Positions 1 through 10,700 of a stretch of DNA of 64,000 nucleotides are shown here, one piece after another. A model generated the notes under the pieces. The model was given only the letters and a program-made list of their open reading frames with translations. It ran no database searches and was not told the origin of the DNA. Numbering within the stretch: the first letter of the stretch is position 1; each line of letters opens with the position of its first letter. Both the position numbers and the translations under genes were made by a program. Source of the stretch: Dioscorea cayenensis subsp. rotundata (Eukaryota; Streptophyta; Magnoliopsida; Dioscoreales; Dioscoreaceae); assembly GCF_009730915.1 (NCBI RefSeq), contig NC_052481.1, positions 19,836,386 through 19,900,385 on the forward strand, given 5' to 3'.

Positions 1-669
1 ATAGTGTAAATTGCAAAAAAAAACCCCTAACTTTACAATATTGCCAAAAACACCCCCTTAATTTGGCAATCCCTAAAAACACCCTCCTTTTAAAGTCAAT
101 GATTTTTAAACCCCCAAAAGTTGTAACCGGCTATAACAGAGTTACTTTTGAACTTTATGGATGAAATTGCTCCTCTCATAGGAAGTTATGGCAGTGCAAT
201 CATGTGTCCAGTTTGAGAGGGAGTGGGGGGTTATTGTTTTGGGTAATCCCTAGAGACAACCATTACTGGCGCCGGTTATACTTTTTTTCTCTCTCTCTTC
301 GCCTCTTCAGCTTTTCCATTTCCAAAATTGTCTCTGCCTGGGTATCCTTGTCTCGAAGAAGAACTTCGCGTTCCGCCATTGTTCGGAGAAAAATTCCAAC
401 TCAAGTATTCGGCATTTCATCAGCTCGTAGTCTAAGGTATTGAGCCGAGGTGGACGTCATTGAAGAAATTGTGTTTATGGATTTTTTTAAAACAATTCTA
501 TTAGAAAAAAAGATTTTTCGGTGTTGTTTTGTGATTATGATTTTATTGGATGATATTGAAGTCTGCCGAGAGATTCATCGGCTAGGGTTTTGTTTCGGTT
601 TTCATTTTCATTTGTGTACACGATCGAAAGAGATTTTTCGATTGTTATGTTCTGTAATGTTTACATTGT

Positions 670-2090
670 AGGTTTTCCCTTTACGTTGATATGGTTACAA
701 TTTTAAAATGAGGTTTTCGTTTAAGTAATGAGATTGTATTTAAACATTTGATGTATCTGTTTAACAATTGTTGTTTCTGTTTAAAATGTGAGTTTTCTGT
801 TTAAATATTTGTCTCCATTTAAGAATTTAGTTTACCGTTTAAAAAAGTTTGCTTTCCGCTTAAATTTGTCCGAATACTGTTTAATTTATGGTTATTGTCG
901 CAGGCTTGTGATTATGGCAGTCAACCTAGTTAATGGGCGATGCTACAGAGACACCGGAGAGATGGTAAGTTCTTTAATAACTAGAGTTTTATAAATAGTG
1001 TTCATTTAGTCAGAATTCTAACATCAAATTTTAAATCTCGACAGCAGAGACTATTCAACTATTGTGTCGATATGGACCTCTGCGAATCGGCGACTCTAGC
1101 CTACCCTTGTTCATGACACTACACCCCAAGACAGAAACGAGGAAGTGTCGACTGCGCCGTCTACGTCATGCGGTTTATCAAATAGCTGCTCGATGGTGAA
1201 AAGCTACGGCTACAGCAAGTGGATGTCCCTTACTTGCGCTTAAAGTATGTTACCCGCATACTTAAGGAAGGGAGCGCAGCCGGCATCACTGAAAAAGGGG
1301 ATTCGTCGACGGGGGCGAAAGAAGATTGATATATAATATTGTACAATAGAGTTACCTTGTAAATAACATTGTATATCATTTACATATCATAGTTTTTGTT
1401 TAAATATCTGTCTCTGTTTAAATTCTTAGTTTTATGTTTATTTTTTGAAGTTAACGTTTAAATAAAAGTGTCTCCATGTTTAAAAACTCATTGTCTTTGT
1501 TTAAATATCTTTGTTATTGTTTAAATATCATTGTCACTGTGTAAATTATTACAGTTTCTGTATAACTTTTTATTTATTTACAATACCGTTTTTTATTTTC
1601 AAAATGTTTAAGTAAAACGTTTAAACGGCAATATCTCTGTTTAAATATCAAAAGTTGACACTCAAATAAGTTAATTTCTTTTTAAATAATTGTTTATTTA
1701 CAATGCTTAGTCGGCGATAGTTTCATTACAAGATCTACGGTTGAAAACGCCTTGAAAACGTTGTCCGATATTGAACGACAACACTTCAGATTGATCTCAC
1801 GAGTAAGAAAAGGTATGCCACACCGTCAGGGTCGCTATGAGGTAGAACGGGAGTGCTCGCAGAATCCGAATTCCTGCCAACACTTCAGTTTAAACTAAAA
1901 AAGTCAATGTTTTAAAAAGAAACATAAAATGTTTAAACGGTAACTAACATGTTTTAAACGGTAAGTAAATAATTTAAATGGTAAAGCAAATATTTAAACA
2001 GAAACAAAATAATTTAAGCGGAGAAAGCAACATGTAAATGGTAACATAATATATTTAAAAGGTAAATGGAATAATTAAACAATAATTAAC
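670..2090. repeat. Arrays of degenerate ~20-bp TTTAAA-core repeats in opposite orientations
   Basis: Units resembling CTGTTTAAATATTTGTCTC recur at roughly 15-30-bp intervals across 720-890 and 1390-1700. Across 1885-2080 the same unit appears as its reverse complement (AAACGGTAA, AAACAGAAAC). The arrays flank the Ulp1 remnant and look like subterminal transposase-binding arrays, but that role is inferred from layout only. Confidence 0.55.
1120..1329 (+). pseudogene. Ulp1/C48 cysteine protease C-terminal fragment
   Basis: The + strand reading through about 1144-1329 gives VDCAVYVMRFI, then a TAG stop, then LLDGEKLRLQQVDVPYLRLK and a KYVTRILKEG tail ending at a TGA near 1327. The D-C-x-V-Y-V-M-R-F pattern is the catalytic-cysteine block of Ulp1-type SUMO proteases, and the tail matches transposon-carried plant versions. 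The histidine and aspartate of the catalytic triad lie upstream in this family and are not recognisable here. With an in-frame stop two residues after the conserved block and no continuous upstream reading frame, this is a dead fragment belonging to the surrounding transposon. Confidence 0.6.
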
Positions 2091-2640
2091 TTCTACGACT
2101 ACATAAACATAAAACAGAATAACTTTACAACGAGAAGAAATCGTTTTCAGTAGGATACTACAATGGCACATTAGCACTCGTCCCTCCCCGTTGTATCTAG
2201 CAATAGAAAAAAAACTCTCCATAACAGCCCTGTATTTTTATAAGTTGTTACTCCTTTCCTGCGGAATGATCAAACTGAGAGCAACGAAAAAATTCTCACC
2301 TTATCAGAAAGCCGGCAGAACTCAAATCAAACAAACCAAATGAGGTGAAAAAGAAGAAGATGTAATGAGTCTTCTAAACTTTGTTTGACAAAAGCAAGCA
2401 GGAAGGCAAAAAAAAAAAAAAATGCATAATTGTATGCATAAAGATCGGACATAATGTGATTGGGTAGTATTTTTCCCACCATTTGCAAGGGCAAAAATAA
2501 AATTTCATAACATGGACCCACTTCAAGTGACAGATAGGGGATAAAAAAAAAATTTAAACTATATCAGAAGGGTTATCCGGGTCGTGCAAAAGTTGGAGGG
2601 GGTTTTTAGGGATTTTTGAATATCATGATGGGCAAACAGT

Positions 2641-4093
2641 AATTTTTCCTTATTAATATTATAAGTAATATAAATAAAAACTTAAATATTATATAAATAA
2701 AATAAAATAAAATAGTTCTTTGAAACGCTATTGGAATAGATTATGCATCTATTTTAATAATATGTATAGATGTATTGTAGAATTTTATTATAATAAAAAA
2801 TGGCTTTAACTTTTAAATGGTAACTGTAACATAGTAAAATCACATAAAACTGGGTTGAAACTTGATTTCTTTTATACAATATAAACTAGTATCCATTAAG
2901 ATTTAGAAATATAATAACTTGTATTTATTAAATATTATATACTTAATGATGACACAATTCAAACAAAAATCTCAAAATAATCTGATCTTACAACCAAAAC
3001 AATTAACTTTTTTGTATTGTTATACTGATTAATTTAATCATTCTTGTGAGCATATGAGGCGCATGAATGTTCATAAATTAACCAGATATGACATGCTTGT
3101 GACATGGTTAGAATTAGAATCACAAGAATAGCATTCAAATATGAGCCAGAAAAATACAGCGTATTATCACCAAAATATGTAATTTTTAATTTCAAATTAT
3201 ACAAAATTAACAACAATTTATTTTGAAAATTTTTTGCATAATTGATAATAATTAATTTGGATTTTTATTTTTTTTAGCAACACACCACTCATTCAATCGT
3301 TATATACATGAAAATAGAGATCTAGTCAAATAAAATCCAAAAGTTTTTTTTTCAGTATAAATGATCATAATAAAGTACTAAAACTGTAAAACACATGAAA
3401 TTTTGTTTTAAAAAATATGTAAAATATATTTGTAAAATTTCACATATATTGTACATGTCCCATAATTGTGTACTTTCTGTCTTTTTAGTTCTTATAATAT
3501 TTTTAGGTATAATTAAGTTTTTATATTTAGTTGTGTCATTCTAGTCCGTGGTGTAGACGGACAAGTGTAAATTGCAGGGACTTAATTGTACCTAAAAATA
3601 TTGTTGTAGACTAGAATAACCCAACTTGATTAAATATGAGGACTTAATTGTACCTAAAAGTATTAAAAAGACTAAAAAGATATAAAGTACACAATTACAG
3701 GGACATGTACAACAATTAAACCCTTTTTATATAAATTAATTTAAAAACATAATAAAATAATAAAAAAAAAGTTAGCATTTTTTTTTTTAATTTCAACTCA
3801 AAACACGCCAAAGAATCTCATTAAAAGAACCTATTTTTTTCCTCATACATTTGATATCTTTTTTATTCTTAGAAATATTTTGAATAATTTCTTTTATCAA
3901 CGATATAATAACCTTCCTAATATTTCCTACGTGATATATTTAACACAAATCTTAGATAACAGCAATAAATGCGCAGAGTAATATAATTTTTTTTTTTTTG
4001 AAAATCCAACACAAATATATATTTTAGACCCTAAACAAGATAAACATTATGTTAAATTTTAAATTATATAAAAAAAAGTATATACTTTAAGGG
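2641..4093. other. AT-rich intergenic stretch between two MULE-like elements
   Basis: No credible coding region was seen. Apart from a 260-bp inverted-repeat MITE (3451-3710), the stretch is low-complexity A/T sequence with short homopolymer runs. Confidence 0.6.
3451..3710. mobile_element. MITE-like inverted repeat with ~100-bp arms
   Basis: The left arm (about 3451-3550) begins GTACATGTCC and reads through GTGTACTTTCTGTCTTTTT and TTTTAGGTATAATTAAG. The reverse complement of the right arm (about 3608-3710) gives the same order with scattered mismatches. The arms are separated by roughly 55 bp, so the whole unit could fold into one long hairpin. There is no ORF inside. Superfamily is unassigned because no clean target duplication was found. 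Confidence 0.7.
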
Positions 4094-5617
4094 AAAATTG
4101 GTTATAAACCCCTCAAAAATACTATAATTGCATATTTACCCTCAGAAAAAATATAATTGCATATATACCCCTAAAAAATATGGATAATTGCGGATATGCC
4201 CCTGCTGTTAGATTCCGTTAACGGAAGTTAATTAATTTTATTAATCATAATTAACTTTTGCATTAAGATGCACAAAATGTCTAAAATAACCTTATACAAC
4301 TTTACCAATAATATCCCATTTCTCATCTCTCTCTCTCTCTCTCTCTCTCCCCCATTCAGACCGTCTCTTTCTCTTGGAAATCGCAGGACGTCTCTCTCCC
4401 ATTCAGCCCTCCTCTTTGTCTTGGAAATTCACAGGAAGTTGAGGGCTCTTTTGATATGTTTTGTGTGCAAGGTATGGAAAGTATAAGCCTTTAGATCACT
4501 AGATCTAGTATTTCTAAATTTTTGGTGATTTGATGTGTTTTTTCTTTTCCTTTTTTCTTTTGTGTGTCTGTGTGTTGTGTGTGTTTTAAATTTTTGGTGA
4601 TTTGATTTCTAATGTGCAGGATGCTCTAAGACTCTTACTTTGAATTTAAGTGCCTAACAAATCATTTGACTTTCGTAACTGATGAAGGTGTGTGATCTCA
4701 TGAAGCAAAGAGCTAGTGAGGTAGGTAAATTTTATTTTTTAAAATTGCATGGTCTCTTAGAGTTGTATGTAGTCCAATCATCATGACATTCAATTCTATC
4801 TACTATGGCATTTCATCCGTATCTTTCTTTATGGATTTCCATGATGTCAGTATTCTTGCAAGACTATACTATCTAAAATGATAATATTCATTTTTTAATA
4901 TTTTAAATGTGTTAAATTCAAGCCCATACTTCTGCTAAACTCATTGTGTTAATATTTTAAATGTTGTAGAAGTGTCCATTTCATCTTTGTTTGACAGTTC
5001 ATGTGGCCATCTTTTGTGAGAAATTGATTTGAAGCTAATCTATGACATGCAAGCTGGTATCTAATATGATGTCTGTAAATTTTACTCCAAGTTTGAACTC
5101 TTGTTTTGTTGTTTTCTTGGGTCATTTCTCATTGAAAACAACAGAATTGTCTACCTGAGCTCTCATGCTCATCCATGTCTTAAAACTATATATGTAGTTT
5201 ATAAATCCATTTTCTTACATATTGAATTCAGATTATGCATAAAATTTGATTCTTTATACCAATCAATTCACAGCTAAATTCATAAAATTACTGCACATAT
5301 TCATAGAATTTTTCTGGTAATTTCCATGTTTTCTTTGTTCTTGGTATTTTCTGGTAAATTACTACACATCTTTGTTTCTTGAATTATTGGTCCATATTGG
5401 ATGCAGTACCTTGGATGAGGTTTCTTTTACATGCTAAGATGATACCTTTGAAGAATTAAAGGGCTAGTTCCTAGTTCCTCCTCAGTTTACAACAATGTGG
5501 TATCAAAATAAAATTTTTGCTTTTTTTTTGGTGAATGTTTTCCCACTTTGTTTTAGGTTTTATGTTCTTTAACCAATTCCAACAATTTCCATTTCATGCA
5601 GTGATAATGTCAACAGT

Positions 5618-6756
5618 GTGTACAAGTTGACATTCAAGTATGGTGGATACTTCAAGGAAATTAAAGGCACTACAAGATTGAAGTATCATTTGGGAAAACA
5701 AAAATCAATTACTATAGATGCCAATTTATACAACAAAATGAATATGGAAGAAGATCTATCTCAATTCTATAGTTGGGGGTTGAATCAAATACCAATATTT
5801 TGGAGTGTGACAAGACAAAACAGTCATAAGTCATTTGTTGAAATCAAAAGAGAAGAAGATCTTACCAACATGTTTAATGAGTATAAGGACTTAAAGAAGT
5901 GTGAGATTTATGTAACATTGGTTGATGCAACACCATGTTCTGTACAGGAGGGTGGGCAAAGGGCCACTAATTTAGAAGTAATGGATAGGAGAGAAACTCA
6001 AAGTTATGCTTCTAATGACAGACCTATTCCAGCTCAAGCAAGCAGTGATGCAAATCATGAAAACATCAATATAGTGCATGAAGAAGATTGTGGTCAAGAT
6101 GATGACTTGGTTGAGCAGATTGACAGTGAAACTAGCTACCATTCATTGTATAGCAGTGAATCAGGTGATGAATCAGGTGATGAATCAGGTGCTAAGGAAG
6201 ACCAAAATCAGGTGATGGTGAAAACCTAAGTATAAAGATCGGCTCCTTGTTTGTTGATTGTTATCAATTCAAGAGCACTTGAGCAATGACTCCATCCTTA
6301 GAGTTTTTCCATTAAGTACATCAAAAAGTGATCGATCAAGAGTGATGACAAGATGTGCGATTATAAATGCTCTTGGAGGGTCCATGCATCGATTGTTCGA
6401 GAGCAAGGTGTATTCAAGTAAGAATAATTATTATTTACTTATTGTTACTTAATTTTGCAATACACATTAACTAGCAATTAATATGCATTAATACCTTGTA
6501 GGTAAAGACAATGCAAGATGAACACTCTTATTGCTCAATAAACAAATGTGGGAATCAAATGGCTACCCAACATTGGATTGCAAGTAAGGTTTGTGATTGG
6601 CTTCGACAGGAAGGTGATTTATCTGCCAAGGAGTTAAGAAGAAGGCTTAATGAAAAGTATAATGTGGATCTACCATATCATCGGGTTTGGAGAGGGAAAG
6701 AAGAAGCAGTGTCTACCATATCATCCAGTTTGGCTACAAATATTAGAGCTTTATGA
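5618..6756 (+). pseudogene. MULE transposase N-terminal pieces (PB1-like and DNA-binding segments)
   Basis: 5618-6229 encodes about 200 residues beginning with a PB1-like N-terminal domain of plant MULE transposases (motifs YKLTFKYGGYF and EIYVTLVDA), followed by an acidic, Ser/Gly/Glu-rich tail with tandem SGDE units. 6511-6756 encodes the later conserved block: QDEHSYCSINKCGN, then ATQHWIASKVCDWLRQEGD and KELRRRLNEKYNVDLPYHRVW. That block normally lies just upstream of the DDE catalytic domain. The reading frame then stops, and neither the MULE catalytic domain nor a SWIM zinc finger follows before the right TIR. It is therefore a 3'-truncated transposase gene, probably inactive. Confidence 0.7.
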
Positions 6757-6904
6757 TTGTAATAGACTCCATTTTGATATTTGGTTGCAAACATGTTCAT
6801 GTGAACATGTAAACTTGTAATGGTTAGCAAACATTTTATGAACATATTGATGTGTTTGTATGATTAACTTTTATGATTGTAATAGACTCCATTTTGATAA
6901 TTTT

Positions 6905-7190
6905 TTAATTATTTTAAATTTCAGATTTTTAAAGGGGTTATTCATAAATGATCATTTTACAATAATTTTTTTTTTCAAGGGTATATACATGTAGATCAAT
7001 ATATTTAATAGTGTATTTCTCATTTAGGTTTTTATCAAAATTAAAATTTTGGGGTATATTTGGAAGTATAAATAGGATGATATAATTGCACATAAAAAAT
7101 AAATTTTTTAACTATTTTAAATTTCAGATTTTTAAAGGGGGTATTCATAAATGGTCATTTTACAATAAATTTTTTTTCAAGGGCATATAT
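6905..7190. repeat. ~200-bp direct duplication next to the MULE right TIR
   Basis: The segment starting ATTTTAAATTTCAG at 6911 recurs at 7114 and continues through TTTTTAAAGGGG, TTCATAAATG and a TTTTTCAAGGG block in both copies. The TIR-proximal region has evidently been duplicated once, about 203 bp apart. Confidence 0.75.
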
Positions 7191-7372
7191 GCAAAGGGTA
7201 TAATGGTCATTTTATATATTGGCTGTTTGTTAACTGATGGTTTTTCAACTAATTTGAACCCCAAGGGTATATACGCAATTCAATTGGTTATTCAGGGGTA
7301 TGTATGCAATTATCTTTTATTCAAGGGCAAATATGCAATTTTAAAATTACCTGCAAAAACCCCATACTTTAA

Positions 7373-7784
7373 CAATTTATTTATCACAACAAATATATTT
7401 ATGGAGTTTGGAGGGATCAAATTGAATATATTTACATTATTTAAAAACAAACATGATAATATTTGCATAAAAAACCAAAACAAATATTTAATTACTTTAT
7501 CGAAATGAAGATTTGCTTGTTAAAAAAAATTCAAAAATAAATATTTAAAACAGTCGAAAAAGGAGCCCGTATCCTCACCGTAGGTGACTGTATATGAAAA
7601 TAAGGAGGGGAAACGCGTTCCCGTTACCGCTTTATTTCCATGAAGGCATCTCGCTAACTTTCCATTTATAGCTCTTTCGGGAAAAAATTTCGTGAGCGAA
7701 GAGAACGCACTCTCTCGTCGAGGTCTCGAGGAGGGTTTGAAGGATTGGGACGGAGATCGGAAAACCTAGGCCGGAGCGAGTGGG
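7373..7784 (+). promoter_or_regulatory. Probable promoter and 5' UTR of the JmjC gene
   Basis: The interval between the MULE right end and the start codon at 7785 changes from AT-rich to moderately GC-rich near 7560. This fits a transcription start and 5' leader in the last 150-200 bp. No unambiguous TATA box was identified. The upstream MULE could supply or disturb regulatory sequence, but that is inference. Confidence 0.4.
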
Positions 7785-10700
7785 ATGGAGGGTGGGCATG
7801 ATGGGGATGGCACGCTGGAGCGAGTGGAAACCCCGCCGGATGAGTCTCGGTGTTGTCGGACCGATGGGAAGTCGTGGCGGTGCAAGAGATCGCGGAGCGC
7901 GGAGGGTAGGTTCTGTGAGGTCCACCAGCGGAAGCGGGCTATGATGATTGAGAGAGGGAAAGGTTCTTTGAGGAAGGGTGGTAGGCGGAGCGTGGATGAT
8001 GGGGAGGATACGTCTTTTCGGTCTTCGGCGGTGGTTAGATATGGGAGAGAAATCTTGTTGAGGAAGCGAAGGGCTGGGCGATCACTGGAAGATGATGGGG
8101 TTGGGAGTGAGGAGGATGAGGAGGATGATGAGGAGCCTTCGGTTAAGGTTTGTTTGAGAACTGAATTCTTTGTTGATTTTGAGAAATTTGATATTTCATT
8201 TGTGTTGTGTGTGTGTGTATTGTTATTGTTTATTTTGGTTTTGGGATTGGCGTTTTAGCGGAATGAGAGGAAGGGTAAAGATCGGAGCTTGAAGGCAACA
8301 CAGAAGAGAAAGAAAGGAGGGAGGATGGTTAGCGAAGTTGTGAAGGAGTATTCTAGTAGTGATGGGGACGAAGATTGGGAGTCTAGTTCTTCTTCGGAAG
8401 GGAGGAAGAGTTCGAAGGAATCCAAGAGGAGTATGAAGGAGCAGGAGGTGGATGGGTCTAGCAGCGAGGAGGACGAGGTTTATTTATCTGCACTGTTGGT
8501 TGGTTTTGAGTAATTTTTTTTTTTCTTTTGGAAAAATTTGTTGTTAATTTCTTATGTTTTGGCGGTGGAATTGGGTTTTAGGACAAGGAGAAGGGCAAAG
8601 ATGGGAACCTGAAGACAGGGCAGAAGAGAAAGAGGGGAGGGAAGGACAAAGCGAAGAAAAGCAAAGGTTCCAAAGGCAATGGAGATGTTGGTTCTTTGAA
8701 TGTGAAAGGGTTGGAGAAATCAAAGAAGAATAATAAGCAGGAGGTGGGTGATACCGATAACGAGGAGGAGGATGCCCCTTCAGTTAAGGTGTGTGTTTTG
8801 AGAACTGAATTCTTGTTTGTTCTGGATAACTTTGCATTTCTGTTTGAAAAGCCGTTACCTTCATGCCTTTTGATGGTTGGATTGAGGTTTTTAGGATGGT
8901 GGGAAGAATGGTAAAGATGGGAATTTGAAGGCGAGGCAGAAGAGATCTAGGGGAAATAAAGAGAAATTGAAGAAAAGCAAAGCTTCAGGGGAGGGTTCCA
9001 GTAGTGATGGGGATGAGGACTATAAGGAGCATGAGAAGAGTACTAAGAAGCGAGAGGTAATCAAAGTTATGCTGCTTGGTTGGATTGCTAGATTTTCTTT
9101 ATATTTTGATTTTTATGAATAGTTCATTGTGTGCTGGTGTTTAATTATTTGTCTGGAGTTTAGGGTTCTAAGAAGAAGCTGCTTAGGGGTGAGGATGCCT
9201 TAATGTGCCATCAATGCCAGCGAAATGATAAAGGGCCTGTGATATCATGTTCTAAGTGCAGGAAGAAGCGATACTGTTTACCCTGTGTGCACAGATGGTG
9301 AGTTCCTGGCTTCATTAGTAACCACTTGTGTCTGATTTATGATTATACTGCTCAAATTTATTGATTTCTCTTTTTCTTTTTTGTTTTATTTCTTGTAAAA
9401 TTCGTTTGTTTATTGTTTCGTAATGTTATTTATATGCCTAATGTAAGATGTTCTTTATAGTTTATTCTAGTTAGCAATAGATGAGGGTTGTTGTATCTGT
9501 GTCTGACCTCATTTATTTAAGTGATACAGCCAATGTGGCTTGGTAATTAATAGTTGATTTTGTCTGATTTATGACCATATTTATCTGATTTATCATGCAT
9601 TGGTTTCTTTTGTAGCTCTGGTTCTCTACATTTTGTTACTTGCTGGTTGCAAGGTTATGAACATGATAGATGTAAAAATATGCTCTATTGTTCACACTGC
9701 TTGTCAGTTGTGGGCTATTTTATATGTCTGCAATCTTACTTATTGATTTCACTAGAATTGCATGGTTCCTAGCTTCTCTGAGGACTAGTTTGTGGATCAA
9801 AAAATGATTCTAGAGTCTATAACCTCTGAAAGGGGACGTTTCTGTGTTGATGCGATAATGACTTCAAATAGTGTGAATGGATCTCGGTGGTCTGCAGGTA
9901 TCCCTTGTTGTTAGAGAAAGATTTTGCTGAAGAATGTCCTGTCTGTCGTAATAATTGTAATTGCAAGGCATGCTTGCGAATGATAAGAGTTGCTCAGGTC
10001 TGTTGCAATAAGTTTTTTCCTTTTGTATGTAACAGTGGTAATTTCTGCTTGCTTTTGTTTTAAATGTTTTCAATTTGTGTGTAGCCTGCTGAAAGAAAAA
10101 TCGATGAAGGAGAAAAGGTTCAGTCCTCTTACTATATACTGCACAAATTACTTCCATGGTTGAAAGAGTTTCTTCAGGAGCAAAGAGGGGAGAAGGAAAT
10201 TGAGGCAAAAATTAAGGGTATAATTCTGTTTATAAATTTTTTATTTCATTTTTATCGAATTTTATTTTCTTTCCTCATTCCTCATTCTCTGTAGGTCTGT
10301 CGTCATGTGAACTAAAGTTGCAACAAGCTTCTTGTGCTAGCGATGAGCGTGTATATTGGTAATTTTTCATCTAATCAAACGTGGACTTGAGCTTTTGCTG
10401 CAAAATCTTTATATATCCTCTTAACTTTGCTTTTGTTTTATTTTATTATTATATATATATATATATATATATTTTGTTTCTTGAGCAGCAACAATTGCAG
10501 AACTTCTATTGTCGATTTTCACAGAAGCTGTCCAAACTGTTTGTATGATCTATGTCTTAGTTGTTGCCGTGAGCTTCGTGACGGCCACATACCTGGTGGT
10601 GAGCCTGCAATTACCATGCAATATGAAGACAGAGGTACGGATTATATGCATGGGGGAGCTGCCTTGAAAAGCAACACACGGGCGCGCTCTTCTGCTACTG

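Larger units (their letters stand above)
1..2640. mobile_element. Degenerate Ulp1-bearing MULE-like DNA transposon
   Basis: Both ends carry related, imperfect inverted sequence. The left edge (about 60-110) contains AATCCCTAAAAACACCCTCC. The reverse complement of about 2580-2630 contains AAATCCCTAAAAACCCCCTCC-like sequence followed by a similar GTT/CCGG stretch. Between them lie a Ulp1 (C48) protease remnant and arrays of a short TTTAAA-containing repeat that reverse orientation from the left to the right half. Ulp1-like domains are known cargo of plant MULEs of the Kaonashi type, so this is the likeliest class. The left terminus may lie outside the window, no target duplication could be assigned, and no transposase is recognisable. 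It is probably a non-autonomous or decayed copy. Confidence 0.5.
4094..7372 (+). mobile_element. Truncated Mutator-like element (MULE) with long TIRs
   Basis: The left end (about 4094-4215) and the inverted right end (about 7200-7372) share a series of blocks: AATTGCATATTTACCCT, AATTGCATATATACCCC and AATTGCG(G/T)ATAT, followed by a GTTAAC-rich stretch. This gives imperfect terminal inverted repeats over 100 bp long, as in MULEs. Inside, transposase-derived pieces occur in the + orientation but the catalytic core is absent. A (CT)n tract sits at about 4327-4350 and a roughly 200-bp direct duplication precedes the right TIR. No exact 9-bp target duplication could be fixed. The element ends about 400 bp upstream of the JmjC gene's start codon. 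Confidence 0.75.

Noticed and set aside
7086..7508. 140-codon open frame near the MULE right end
   Set aside because: It runs through the terminal inverted repeat and its duplicated block; the composition is that of the repeat and no family pattern is visible.
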